Position numbers and translations under genes: made by a program
Assembly (NCBI GenBank): GCA_025060395.1
Contig: JANXCC010000013.1
Location: 1-38,871, forward strand
Direction of reading: 5' to 3'
Length of the DNA: 38,871 nucleotides
Origin: Candidatus Bipolaricaulota bacterium
Lineage (GTDB): Bacteria > Bipolaricaulota > Bipolaricaulia > RBG-16-55-9 > DRXL01
The notes under the pieces: generated by a model
Databases searched by the model: none
The model's input: the letters and a program-made list of their open reading frames with translations, nothing else
Told to the model about the DNA's origin: nothing
In this document: positions 9,370 to 17,236 of the stretch, one piece after another
Numbering within the stretch: the first letter of the stretch is position 1
Layout of the letters: every line of letters begins with the position of its first letter

Positions 9370-9394
9370 CAGAAGCATAGGGACAGCTTACAAT
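9366..9394 (+). promoter_or_regulatory. Sigma70-type promoter of tRNA-Gly
   Basis: A perfect -35 TTGACA (9366-9371) and a -10 TACAAT (9389-9394) are separated by 17 bp. The -10 ends 12 bases before the tRNA. This is the best match to the consensus in the window and shows what the house-keeping sigma factor prefers here. Confidence 0.85.
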
Positions 9395-9406
9395 AGAAGC
9401 TGTCGT

Positions 9407-9481
9407 GCGGGCGTAGCTCAGCGGTAGAGCGTCTGCTTGCCATGCAGAAGGTCGCGGGTTCAAATCCCGTCGCCCGCTCCA
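9407..9481 (+). tRNA. tRNA-Gly (anticodon GCC)
   Basis: The acceptor stem GCGGGCG pairs perfectly with CGCCCGC. The D arm GCTC...GAGC, anticodon stem TCTGC/GCAGA with loop TTGCCAT, and T arm GCGGG TTCAAAT CCCGT are all present. The discriminator is T73, as expected for bacterial tRNA-Gly. The three bases after it read CCA, so the 3' CCA appears to be encoded. Confidence 0.97.
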
Positions 9482-9489
9482 ATATATTT

Positions 9490-11277
9490 TTACGGTAAGC
9501 AGACCTGGCCATCAGGGAGACTCGCGAATGGATGTGTCCCTGGGTTGCTCTTGTGATTCCCTGATCTGTTGTTGCCTTCAATAGTAATAGTGCCCTCAAA
9601 TGTCACCTTGCCACGGAAGAAATCAAACGTCGCGCCGCAGCGCCGGAGCCATGCCATGATCCCCCAGTCGGCGCTCCCTTTGATAGCCGAGTCTACGAGG
9701 CGCACCTGAGCATCACCGATGGCCGCTATCCCAACACAGAGCTGATCAACGCGCAAACATGCCTCAGCCCAGCCGTTGCTCTGGAATGTTGTGCGGCGGA
9801 GTTCAACGCTTGCCGCGCCGCTCACCTCGAGGCCATCGGTGCTGTTCTCAGAGAGGGTCGAGTTCATCAACGTTGCGCGGGCCTTGTCGGTCACCAGCGC
9901 GCCATCAGCCCCGTTCCTCCAGATCTGCGCAGACTCCAAGGTCGCCTGAGCGGAGTCTCGTAAGGCGATCCCATCGAGCTTATTCTCCATAAGCCGCGAA
10001 TAAGCTAGCTCAAGCTGCGCCGCGATCCGCACCTCAAGCCCACGCAGCCCGTTCTTAGAGACTTGAGTCTTCTGAAGCTGTATTCGCACAGAGTCGCGAG
10101 CCTCCAGGCCGTCCCCGCCGTTGTCCGAGATCGTCGAATCCGCTAGGCTCAGTTGTGCTCGTTCGGCAGCGAAGATCCCGTCGTCACCGTTACCAGAGAT
10201 GACGCTCTCCAAGAACTGTACGGCCGCGGAGCCAGTGATCTCAGCGCCGTCGTCCAGGTGATTGAGGATCTTCACCGCGCGCAGGGTCGTCTGACCATAG
10301 AGCAGCAACCCATCCCCGCGACTCCCCGTCACCGTGAGCCCTTCTAGGGTAACGTCCTGAGCGTCAGCGATGACCGAGAGCACAAGCTGGCGAGTCGGCA
10401 AGGCGCGCAGCGTCGCGGTACCGCGCACCGTGACGGGCTTCCAAATAGTTAGTCCAACGTCATAGCTGCCGTTCTGGACGGACACTGTTCCGCCAGGGGC
10501 GATGGCATCGAGGGCTTCTTGGAGATTCTGAAAATCTCCGGGAACAGTGAGGTGGGATCTCTCAGTTTGTGGGACGAGAGGTCTGCGCACGGTGATGGGG
10601 GCAAAGCCGCAGAGGTCCGCGCCGTTGCCCCGCATCATATTGGGAGTTCCAGAGACCTGACCTGCGAAGACCCGTACCCCACATCGCTTGTTATTTTCAA
10701 TAACGTTCTCGCTCAGCTGCAGGGTCGCTGAATCCCGCACGGCTATTCCGTCAAGGCCGTTCTCAGAGATGCGGCTGCCCTGCACGCTCATAAGCGAAGT
10801 TTCTTCAGCGCGTATCCCATCATGCTGGTTGTTGACTATCTCGCTGTTGCTAAGAGCGACACGAGCAGAGCCGACAGCAAGCACTCCTATGAAGCTCTCC
10901 GTGACGGCGACGTTATCGAGCGTGACCTGGGCTCTTGCGGCAGCCCGCACAGCGGCACCAAGACGAGAGCCCGTCACGGTCAACGCTGTGAGGGTCACCC
11001 TAATCTCATGATCGCGCTCAATGCGAATTGCTCCTTGAAGGATTGTTTGAGCCCTCCCCATCCCCCGCACCGTAAGGCTCTTCCCAATAGTGATATTCTC
11101 TGGGAACGTGCCCGCAGCTATACAGACGAGGGCCCCTTCATCCACGGCGTTGATCGCTTGTTGGAGCGATTGCCCCGGCTGCACTGTTATGGCGCAGTCT
11201 TGAGCGCCTCTATTCTGAACACCTACAAGCAAGGCCAAAGCCATACCAATACTCACTATATGCCGCCAATTCGTCAT
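9490..11277 (-). CDS. Secreted right-handed beta-helix (NosD/PbH1-like) protein
   Basis: This 595-residue protein has a hydrophobic signal peptide (IVSIGMALALLVGVQNRGAQ) and then two long blocks of parallel beta-helix repeats, each opened by a segment such as VQPGQSLQQAINAVDEGALV (near residue 35) and VPGDFQNLQEALDAIAPGG (near 245). The repeats read LxxSxIxxNxxDGIxxxxxA many times, the PbH1/NosD pattern of surface or periplasmic proteins. A GTG nine bases upstream is in frame, but the ATG is eight bases from AAGGAG and is preferred. The partner and ligand are unknown. It stands alone beside cytochrome genes; NosD proteins aid copper-enzyme maturation, but no nos genes are seen here. Confidence 0.85.
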   Translation of the reverse strand: MTNWRHIVSIGMALALLVGVQNRGAQDCAITVQPGQSLQQAINAVDEGALVCIAAGTFPENITIGKSLTVRGMGRAQTILQGAIRIERDHEIRVTLTALTVTGSRLGAAVRAAARAQVTLDNVAVTESFIGVLAVGSARVALSNSEIVNNQHDGIRAEETSLMSVQGSRISENGLDGIAVRDSATLQLSENVIENNKRCGVRVFAGQVSGTPNMMRGNGADLCGFAPITVRRPLVPQTERSHLTVPGDFQNLQEALDAIAPGGTVSVQNGSYDVGLTIWKPVTVRGTATLRALPTRQLVLSVIADAQDVTLEGLTVTGSRGDGLLLYGQTTLRAVKILNHLDDGAEITGSAAVQFLESVISGNGDDGIFAAERAQLSLADSTISDNGGDGLEARDSVRIQLQKTQVSKNGLRGLEVRIAAQLELAYSRLMENKLDGIALRDSAQATLESAQIWRNGADGALVTDKARATLMNSTLSENSTDGLEVSGAASVELRRTTFQSNGWAEACLRVDQLCVGIAAIGDAQVRLVDSAIKGSADWGIMAWLRRCGATFDFFRGKVTFEGTITIEGNNRSGNHKSNPGTHPFASLPDGQVCLP

Positions 11278-11315
11278 CGCTGTCACTCCTTGTTGATGAA
11301 GCTAATGGGCTTATA

Positions 11316-11321
11316 AGTATA
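11316..11321 (-). promoter_or_regulatory. Candidate -10 for the beta-helix gene
   Basis: On the minus strand TATACT lies about 39 bases before the ATG, which leaves room for the AAGGAG ribosome site. The -35 position holds only a weak TGGCTA. The element overlaps the base of a hairpin, so the assignment is tentative. Confidence 0.35.
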
Positions 11322-11352
11322 GAGGGCTCCGGCTCTCTTAGCCAGAACCCTC
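11321..11352. terminator. Hairpin after the hexaheme cytochrome gene, no U tract
   Basis: AGAGGG at 11321-11326 pairs with CCCTCT at 11347-11352, with an inner GGCT/AGCC pair. It lies 25 bp downstream of the stop of the minus-strand cytochrome gene at 11378. There is no run of U on the minus-strand transcript after the stem, so it may slow or stabilise rather than terminate by the intrinsic route. Confidence 0.45.
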
Positions 11353-11377
11353 TTCCTGACTTCTTTGATTTTTTATA

Positions 11378-11926
11378 CTACATCCCTGACTTGTGGCATC
11401 CGAAGCAGAAGGAAGCCTTCGCGTCCGGTGGGGTAGCGATGTGCGTTGGGGAGAGCCCGATATGGTGACACCCAGCGCAGAACTCTCCTGTCTCCTTGCC
11501 GGTAAGCCCCTTCACAGTGGGAGTCTCGTGGCACGGGAGGCAGAAGCTGCTGTTGGGCTGTCGCTCGTTGACCGGATGCTTGGCGACCTTGGTCTTGTGC
11601 GGCGTGTGGCAACTATTGCACTCAGCCGCGGTCCAGTCGAACGCCAACACGTGCTTGGCTTTGGGCCCAGGTCGCTCGACGGTAAAACCGGGTCTTGTCA
11701 CTATATGCGTATTGATGTGACAAGTCTTGCAGAAGCCGACTTGCTCAGTCTTGAGCGGCGGAGGGCTCTGGTGGCATTCAAAGCATACAGCAGCTGAACT
11801 GCCCGGCTCTATAGGGATATGGCCTTCGGGTAGCGGTGGTGGCTGCTGAGCTATAGCGAAGACCATCGCACCCACAACTCCGGTGATTACACCTAAAGCT
11901 GCGAGCATCCCCCATCGCTTCCTCAT
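11378..11926 (-). CDS. Small periplasmic hexaheme c-type cytochrome (copy 1)
   Basis: This 182-residue protein has a signal peptide (MRKRWGMLAALGVITGVVGA) and six CxxCH motifs: CFECH, CKTCH, CNSCH, CLPCH, CAGCH and CFGCH. Extra histidines (for example in HINTH and HHIGLSPTH) can serve as distal ligands. It is a close relative of the neighbouring protein at 12078-12644, with the same heme order and spacing. The ATG chosen is 11 bases from AAAGGAGGT; an upstream GTG would add 17 charged residues before the signal. It has its own promoter with a perfect FNR box. Expected role: soluble electron carrier to the periplasmic reductases. Confidence 0.9.
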   Translation of the reverse strand: MRKRWGMLAALGVITGVVGAMVFAIAQQPPPLPEGHIPIEPGSSAAVCFECHQSPPPLKTEQVGFCKTCHINTHIVTRPGFTVERPGPKAKHVLAFDWTAAECNSCHTPHKTKVAKHPVNERQPNSSFCLPCHETPTVKGLTGKETGEFCAGCHHIGLSPTHIATPPDAKASFCFGCHKSGM

Positions 11927-12003
11927 AATAATGCGCGACCTCCTTTCGTTTTTTGAAGGAATATGGGTTTGATTCACCTCCTTTCAGGCTCCGTTCTACC
12001 CTT

Positions 12004-12032
12004 ACAGTGTAGCTGTGTTGTGCAGCTACTGT
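12004..12032. other. Hairpin between the two hexaheme genes
   Basis: ACAGTGTAGCTG and CAGCTACTGT form a stem with a seven-base loop (core GTAGCTG/CAGCTAC on the minus strand). It overlaps the candidate -10 at 12006-12011, so it could be the end of the upstream hexaheme transcript or an element at the start of the next. Confidence 0.4.
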
Positions 12033-12070
12033 CTATGATCTGAGCTATGTTCAAAATTGATCTCAATCAA
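12006..12070 (-). promoter_or_regulatory. FNR-type promoter of hexaheme cytochrome copy 1
   Basis: A perfect FNR box TTGATctcaATCAA occupies 12057-12070. On the minus strand a -10 TACACT occupies 12006-12011. The box centre is 52.5 bp upstream of the first base of the -10, about -64.5 from the expected start site, a class I activator position. The same distance recurs at two other promoters in this window. Confidence 0.7.
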
Positions 12071-12077
12071 GGTTCAG

Positions 12078-12644
12078 CTAGGGCGCCATCTTGTGACATC
12101 CATAGCAGAAGTTGACCTTGACCCCGGCAGGGGCCTTGACGTGCGTTGGATGCATCCCAATATGATGGCACGCAGCGCAGAACTCTCCGGCCTTCTCCTG
12201 CCCGCCCACCGCCTTCTCTGGTTGAGCTGGGTTCAGGTGACAGGGTTGACAGAAAGCACTCAAGGGTTGCTTCTCTGTGACCGGGTGCGGTGCCGCCTTG
12301 GTCTTATGCGGCTCAGTATGACATGATGAGCAGTCCGCCGCCGTCCAATTAAATTCTACAGGGTGCTTGGAGCGGTTCCCTATCCGCACAACGTCGACAA
12401 ACTCCGTCTCTTCAACGTGAATATTGATGTGACACGTTGCACAGAACGAGGTCTTCTCTGCAGGCAAGGCCGGGGGATTCTTATGGCACCGGAAGCATAG
12501 CTCTACTGGTGCCCCGACTTTGATCATGACGTGGCCCTTGGGGATGTCCGATGGCTTCTGCTGTTGTGCTACACCAAAGACCATCGCTGTCACCCCTAAA
12601 GGGAGCACGAGAAAGAGCGCAATCACTAGAGCTCGCTTGAACAT
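12078..12644 (-). CDS. Small periplasmic hexaheme c-type cytochrome (copy 2)
   Basis: This 188-residue protein has a signal peptide (MFKRALVIALFLVLPLGVTA) and six CxxCH motifs: CFRCH, CATCH, CSSCH, CQPCH, CAACH and CYGCH. It aligns along its length with the next gene downstream (shared features: EFCAxCHHIG, SxHxVxEKQP or equivalent, terminal FCxGCHK), so the two arose by tandem duplication. An ATG three codons upstream touches AAGGAG directly, so the second ATG, nine bases from AAGGAG, is the likely start. It follows ccsA by a few bases and is the last gene of the cytochrome-maturation operon. Confidence 0.9.
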   Translation of the reverse strand: MFKRALVIALFLVLPLGVTAMVFGVAQQQKPSDIPKGHVMIKVGAPVELCFRCHKNPPALPAEKTSFCATCHINIHVEETEFVDVVRIGNRSKHPVEFNWTAADCSSCHTEPHKTKAAPHPVTEKQPLSAFCQPCHLNPAQPEKAVGGQEKAGEFCAACHHIGMHPTHVKAPAGVKVNFCYGCHKMAP

Positions 12645-12657
12645 CCTTATCATCTCC

Positions 12658-13542
12658 TTAGCCCGCGTAGCTGTGCAGACCTGCCAAGAGGTAATTCACG
12701 CCTAACCAGGTGAACAGCACGACCGCAAACCCTAAGACCGCCAGCCAGGCCGTCTTCGCGTCGCGCCAGCCCCATCTCACCCGCACGTGCAAATAGAGCG
12801 CATAGAAGAGCCAGGTAATCAACATCCAGGTCTCCTTAGGATCCCAGCCCCAGTAGCGCCCCCAGGCTTTCTGGGCCCAGATCGCTCCAAAGACCAGTCC
12901 CCCTAGCGTAAAGAGCGGAAATCCAATCGCTATCGTTTTGTACTCTATATTATCGAGGGTCTTCAGCGTCTGGAGATTAGCTCCGCGCCGCTGCAGCCAT
13001 AGGAAGAGCACTGCTGCCCCAAACGCCACAGCAAAGAACGCCTCTCCTCCTAGTGTGAAGAGCACATGCAGCACAAGCCAATAGCTCTGCAATGCCGGCA
13101 CGAGCGGCCGCACTTCGCTCGAGAGCAGGGGGGACGACGCCAAGGCAATGAAGAGAAAAGCTAACCCAGTCACAAACACCCCCACCACCTTGGTCTTGTA
13201 GCGCCACTCGAAGATCAGATAGACCAAGGGGATCGCCCAGGCGAAGAACGCTAGCGTCTCGTAGGTGTTCGTCACCGGGAGTACCCAATACTCAGAAACG
13301 CGGTACGTCTCGACGGTTCGTAAGATGAGCCCGACCGTGCCGATGAGCACTGTGATCATAGTCGTCCAGGTAGCCAGCCGGCCCCAGGTCGTCTGTTTGA
13401 GCACCCAGGACTGGGGCGATGCCGCTACGATCCCTAGCCCAGATTTCTGATCGGTCGGGCTACCAACCAGATGCAACAGGTAGAAGACGAAGGCGAGAAA
13501 GTACCCGATGGCGCTCAGATAGAAGAAGAACGTGCTATCCAT
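12658..13542 (-). CDS. ccsA: Cytochrome c biogenesis protein CcsA/ResC (System II heme handling)
   Basis: This 294-residue integral membrane protein has about eight hydrophobic segments. It carries the tryptophan-rich heme-binding WWD-type motif WGRYWGWDPKETW (residues 227-239), together with histidines at positions such as 159 and 272 that are candidates for heme ligands. With ResB it forms the cytochrome c synthetase that moves heme outward and attaches it to CxxCH motifs, so it is the natural assembly factor for the ten multiheme proteins nearby. Its start overlaps the end of resB by eight bases. Length is at the short end of the family. Confidence 0.93.
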   Translation of the reverse strand: MDSTFFFYLSAIGYFLAFVFYLLHLVGSPTDQKSGLGIVAASPQSWVLKQTTWGRLATWTTMITVLIGTVGLILRTVETYRVSEYWVLPVTNTYETLAFFAWAIPLVYLIFEWRYKTKVVGVFVTGLAFLFIALASSPLLSSEVRPLVPALQSYWLVLHVLFTLGGEAFFAVAFGAAVLFLWLQRRGANLQTLKTLDNIEYKTIAIGFPLFTLGGLVFGAIWAQKAWGRYWGWDPKETWMLITWLFYALYLHVRVRWGWRDAKTAWLAVLGFAVVLFTWLGVNYLLAGLHSYAG

Positions 13543-15322
13543 GATGGACCTCCTCCTTCGAGCCCTTCACCTCTGGCCTTTCCCCTGGAGCGCGCAAAGG
13601 AGAGGCTAGGGTGAGGGTTGCGATGATCTCTTCAAACTCTGGCTCGAACTCTCGCGGCTCGCGCCCAAGCCCCCCAACATAGAGGATCTCCCCCTTGACA
13701 GCGGCCCAGATCCGCCGCGGCGGCAGGTAGAAGTTCAACACCAGCCCAAAGATTAAGAGCACAAACCCCGCATATATGATAGGGATACCGGGATTACGCG
13801 CAATCTGGAGCCCTGTAAACTCCGGGGCTTTCATCCCCACTAGATAGAAGCGATAGGGGTTGGACCCCATGAATTCATGTTGGAATTGGGGGAACTGCGC
13901 GAAGGTCCACGCCGTAAACTCGCGCTGATCACCGTTGTAGACTTCGAGAAACGCTGCAGGATTGTTGAGGGCTTGGGAGCGGTTTGCTGGACGCCGATCC
14001 TCCGTGACGATGAAATCAGGGTAGAACGCGACCACCTTGACGGTGCGCCCATCATCTAAGGAGAACGTGGTGCCGACCTTGGCGGTGAACTCGCCGATGG
14101 GCTCGGTGTTGCCCTCTTGTACGCGCTCGACTCGGAAGGTCAACTCCGCTCCGCCCAGCCAGTCGCTGCCAAACGAGGCTTGATAGAACGAAATCCCCTT
14201 GTATGTCAAAGGCTCGTTGACTTCAATGGTCTTCGTCAGGACTTCGCGCCCGTCCTCGATGACCGTCAGCGTCGTATACCAATCCTTGACCTGCCCTGAA
14301 TCGGGATAGTGCTCCACGCGCAATTCGTCCACGCGGACCTGGAAGTTTCCCTGAGGGACAGAGAACGTCTCACCTTGATGGGCGATTTGGAAGCTCTCAA
14401 ACCCTAACAGCCCTCCAATGATGCCCCCTACCAGAATGATAATCAAGCTGACGTGCAGAATATCGACGCCGAGGCGGCCCCAGAGGTTCTTGTACGCGAC
14501 GAGCTGCGAACCCTCCCGACGCACGCGATAGCGCCAGCGGTTGAGGGTCTCCTCGAGCTTGTTGAAGAGCTGCGCGTCGAGTTTCGTCTGAGTAGGCAGG
14601 TGCGCGATCTCCTCAGGCGCGCGAGTCTCAATGGGTTTCCTCACCAATTCCCACGAGACGCGGAAGCGCTTGAGGGCGCACGCCCCAGTGTTGATGGCTA
14701 AAAGCACCAGCAAGCTCACAAAGTACCAGGAGTGATAGATCTGGTTGAGCTGAAGGGCTTGGATGATCCGTGCCCCAACCTCGCCGTAGCTTGCTATATA
14801 GAAGAACAGATCCCTGCCTTGGGGGATGAGCGTGCCAACGATGGAGAGCACAACGATCACGACGATGAGCACGATTGCGAGCCTAATCGACGTGAGCTGC
14901 TCCCCCAGGAGGCTGCCCAGGCTTGGGCGCTCCGGCTGGCCTAAGATAGTCCTGATCTGTCGGGCGGCTTCTTCACCGCCTTGGACGCATGAGTGCGGGG
15001 GAGCCTCTCCCCGCACGATCGCCAGGGCGTTCTCCGCACACGTCCGATAGCCGCAACGTCCGCAGTTGAGCCCACCTAAAACCTTGACGACTTCCGCGAC
15101 CTTGCCCCGCAGCGCCCCATCGATAGCTAACTGTGTGGCGCGAGGCGGCGGAGCGGGGGCAGCCGCCGTTAAGGAGACCCCGCACATCTTGCAGAAGCGG
15201 CTATCGGGATCATTGGTAGTTCCGCATGCCCGACAGAGCACGTGAAGCGCCACGCCGCAGTACTTACAGAAACGGCTATCAGGAGTATTGACCGTCCCAC
15301 ACGCAGTACACGTCATACCCAT
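13535..15322 (-). CDS. resB: ResB/Ccs1 cytochrome c biogenesis protein with N-terminal zinc ribbons and a 4Fe-4S domain
   Basis: The ResB part (about residues 130-570) has the usual membrane pairs, a large periplasmic domain (SVPQGNFQVRVDELRVEHYPDSG, ITYKGISFYQASF-like segment) and the final IIYAGFVLLIFGLVLNFYLPP helix. Before it are two zinc ribbons (C5, C8, C19, C22 and C30, C33, C44, C47) and an Rnf/FeS-type motif C87-x2-C90-x4-C95-x16-C112, which should bind a 4Fe-4S cluster on the cytoplasmic side. Such a fusion is unusual. Function: with CcsA, heme ligation to apocytochromes. The gene follows resA by one base; an ATG six bases later is an alternative start. Confidence 0.9.
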   Translation of the reverse strand: MGMTCTACGTVNTPDSRFCKYCGVALHVLCRACGTTNDPDSRFCKMCGVSLTAAAPAPPPRATQLAIDGALRGKVAEVVKVLGGLNCGRCGYRTCAENALAIVRGEAPPHSCVQGGEEAARQIRTILGQPERPSLGSLLGEQLTSIRLAIVLIVVIVVLSIVGTLIPQGRDLFFYIASYGEVGARIIQALQLNQIYHSWYFVSLLVLLAINTGACALKRFRVSWELVRKPIETRAPEEIAHLPTQTKLDAQLFNKLEETLNRWRYRVRREGSQLVAYKNLWGRLGVDILHVSLIIILVGGIIGGLLGFESFQIAHQGETFSVPQGNFQVRVDELRVEHYPDSGQVKDWYTTLTVIEDGREVLTKTIEVNEPLTYKGISFYQASFGSDWLGGAELTFRVERVQEGNTEPIGEFTAKVGTTFSLDDGRTVKVVAFYPDFIVTEDRRPANRSQALNNPAAFLEVYNGDQREFTAWTFAQFPQFQHEFMGSNPYRFYLVGMKAPEFTGLQIARNPGIPIIYAGFVLLIFGLVLNFYLPPRRIWAAVKGEILYVGGLGREPREFEPEFEEIIATLTLASPLRAPGERPEVKGSKEEVHHG

Positions 15323-15323
15323 A

Positions 15324-15923
15324 TCACTCGCTTTCTTTGAGGAGCCCCAAGCGTGTGAAGCCCTTGACAAGCTCTTCAAGCGTGATCGACCCGATCCATA
15401 CTCCGCGAATGTAGCCTTCAGGGTCAATGAAGAAGCTCTCCGGGATCCCTGTCAGCCTATAGAGCACGAAGGCCGTCCCGCGCTCGTCTATCAGATTGAG
15501 ATAGGTTGCACCCAGCTTGGCCAAAAACGCCTTTACGGTCTCAGGGGACTCGCCCCAGTTGACGCCAAGAAGCGTGATTTGATCGCCGTAGCGTTCGTGG
15601 AACTTTTGGAGTTCAGGGATCTCCTCACGACACGGCGGGCACGACGTCGCCCAGAAGTTTAGCAAGACAGGTCGGCCACGAAACTCGCTCAAGCTCACCC
15701 TCTGACCGGTGAGGTCGGTGAGGGTGAAATCCGGAGCGAGATGCCCTAAGCTCGCCGCGGGTTCCGCCTTGAGGGTTGTGGGATCATCTACGAAGATCCC
15801 GTGGCCGCGGGTGAGCGCGAGCTTACCGAGCTCGTTGCGACTCGTGAAGAACGCATAGCTGATTATTCCCAGAGTAACGGCTCCCGCCGCGATCAAGAGC
15901 GCTACGATCAGCCGTGCGACCAT
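15324..15923 (-). CDS. resA: Membrane-anchored thiol-disulfide oxidoreductase (ResA/TlpA)
   Basis: This 199-residue protein has an N-terminal membrane anchor (ARLIVALLIAAGAVTLGIISYAFF) and a thioredoxin-fold domain with the redox motif CPPC in FWATSCPPCREEIPEL. Proline before the last strand is present in LTGIPESFFIDPEG. It keeps the cysteines of apocytochrome CxxCH motifs reduced for heme attachment. TAGGAGG sits one base before an upstream ATG and ten bases before this one, so this one is preferred. It is the first gene of a resA-resB-ccsA-hexaheme operon. Confidence 0.93.
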   Translation of the reverse strand: MVARLIVALLIAAGAVTLGIISYAFFTSRNELGKLALTRGHGIFVDDPTTLKAEPAASLGHLAPDFTLTDLTGQRVSLSEFRGRPVLLNFWATSCPPCREEIPELQKFHERYGDQITLLGVNWGESPETVKAFLAKLGATYLNLIDERGTAFVLYRLTGIPESFFIDPEGYIRGVWIGSITLEELVKGFTRLGLLKESE

Positions 15924-15953
15924 TCTTCCCATGCCTCCTAGATGTCTGTGCCT

Positions 15954-16018
15954 AGTATAGGCGCGCTTCCCGTGGTCATGCTATGAGCGCTATCAAAACA
16001 AAATATGATTTTCATCAT
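15954..16018 (-). promoter_or_regulatory. FNR-like promoter of the resA operon
   Basis: On the minus strand the -10 TATACT lies at 15954-15959. An FNR-like palindrome ATGATtttcATCAT lies at 16005-16018; only its two outermost bases differ from TTGAT-N4-ATCAA. Its centre is 52.5 bp from the first base of the -10, identical to the hexaheme and Rieske promoters. The -35 position (AGCATG) is poor, which suits an activator-dependent promoter. Confidence 0.55.
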
Positions 16019-16039
16019 TTTTTTTTCTTGGGCAAGCTA

Positions 16040-16070
16040 AGAGGGCCTGGCTGTTCCAGCCAAGCCCTCT
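16040..16070. terminator. Strong hairpin after the octaheme gene, no U tract
   Basis: AGAGGGC pairs with GCCCTCT and, inside it, TGGCTG pairs with CAGCCA around a three-base loop; one C/A mismatch separates the stems. It lies 21 bp beyond the stop of the minus-strand octaheme gene. The run of T on the plus strand next to it reads as A in the minus transcript, so it is not a standard intrinsic terminator for that gene. Confidence 0.5.
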
Positions 16071-16090
16071 CCCACTACCGTCCTGAGGGT

Positions 16091-17236
16091 CTACTTGAGG
16101 CCGAGCTTCTTGAGCTGCTCTTGGGTGAGCGGCTCGGCATAGAGCATCTGCATCAAGTCCGCACCCGACTTGAGGAAGACCCACTTGGTCGGATCGGTCT
16201 CCGGCTTGGCGGGATCGCCGGTGTAATTGACGAAGTCTAACTGAAGCGCCGTCTTCCAATCAGGCGGCACAGGGATGACGCCCTTGGTGAAGACGAGCTT
16301 GCCCGCCTCCTTGTCCCACTTCGAGAGTACGATCTTGCCGGTCTTGGCATACTCTTGGATCGCAGCGTTGCTGTGGCAGTCGGTGCAGGCCTTCCCCTGC
16401 TTGGTGACGGTGTGCGCGCGATACGGGGCCAAGGCCACAAAGGTCTTGCCCTGGTAGCTCAAGGTCATCAGAGTACCGGAGTAGATCTTGTCTCCTTCGC
16501 CCTTGCGCTTGAGCAGCAGGGAGAAGTCGCGCATGACCCCGTAGGAGCGCTTGATGCCAGCTGCCACCTCGCTCTCGAAGTGGCAGTTGTAGCAGGCGAT
16601 GACCGTCTGGGAGTGGCAGCTGGTGCAGTGGACGGTCTTGTTGTGCACGGTGTGCGAGACGGTCGGTGAGACTTGCTTATGGCAGTTCTCGCACGCGGCC
16701 TTGACCGCCCCAGGCTCGAGCCACGACTTATAGGGCGTGCCATCGCCGTGGGAGTCCTCAGGGGGATGGCAGGCCATGCAGTCCATGCCCTTGGCGCGAT
16801 GGACGTCGGGGTAGTTGGCGATCTCAAAGGCCTGGCGCCGATGGCACTTCAGACAAGTCTCCTGTTTGACCTTCTCCTGGCCAGCATGGCAGTCACGGCA
16901 GCTGGGCTGATAGGTCTTGGGATCGACCTTCGAGCCGTCGGCATAGGTCCCCGGGTGGCACGTGAGACAACCGACCTTCTCGATGGGGATCCCTGTGATC
17001 AGCTCGAAGCCACCGTTCTCCTTGCTGTACCAGGTGCGCTTGCCCTCACGAGTGGCGTGCAAGCTGGTGGGGAAGGTCTTGGCAGGATCTTGCTGTGCGC
17101 CCCACGCGTGGACTTGGGCTAAGGCCGCATCAAAGTGATGGGCGTGGGCGGTCGAGGGCGTCGACTTCCACAAGCCCAGCCCCACCAGTACCCCTACGCA
17201 GAGCACGGCTACGAGCGCTATCGCGAGCTTTCTCAT
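16091..17236 (-). CDS. Periplasmic octaheme c-type cytochrome, function unassigned
   Basis: This 381-residue protein has a signal peptide (KLAIALVAVLCVGVLVGLGLW) and eight CxxCH motifs: CLTCH, CRDCH, CLKCH, CMACH, CENCH, CTSCH, CYNCH and CTDCH. All eight fall in the first 280 residues; the last 100 are heme-free and contain a VPPDWKTALQLDFVNY segment. There is no CxxCK heme. The size and heme number allow an octaheme tetrathionate/sulfite-reductase-like protein or a simple carrier; I cannot choose. AAAGGAGG is eight bases before the ATG. The start overlaps the ArsR stop as ATGA, so the cytochrome is made under that regulator. Confidence 0.88.
   Translation of the reverse strand: MRKLAIALVAVLCVGVLVGLGLWKSTPSTAHAHHFDAALAQVHAWGAQQDPAKTFPTSLHATREGKRTWYSKENGGFELITGIPIEKVGCLTCHPGTYADGSKVDPKTYQPSCRDCHAGQEKVKQETCLKCHRRQAFEIANYPDVHRAKGMDCMACHPPEDSHGDGTPYKSWLEPGAVKAACENCHKQVSPTVSHTVHNKTVHCTSCHSQTVIACYNCHFESEVAAGIKRSYGVMRDFSLLLKRKGEGDKIYSGTLMTLSYQGKTFVALAPYRAHTVTKQGKACTDCHSNAAIQEYAKTGKIVLSKWDKEAGKLVFTKGVIPVPPDWKTALQLDFVNYTGDPAKPETDPTKWVFLKSGADLMQMLYAEPLTQEQLKKLGLK

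Noticed and set aside
9315-9599. Minus-strand frame of 94 codons across the tRNA-Gly region
   Set aside because: It contains the well-known false peptide GFEPATFCMASRRSTAELR that arises from translating a tRNA on its opposite strand. It also overlaps the ends of two real genes.
9490-11277. NosD of a nitrous oxide reductase cluster
   Set aside because: The beta-helix repeats fit NosD-like proteins, but no nosZ, nosF, nosY or nosL is present nearby, so only the fold is called.
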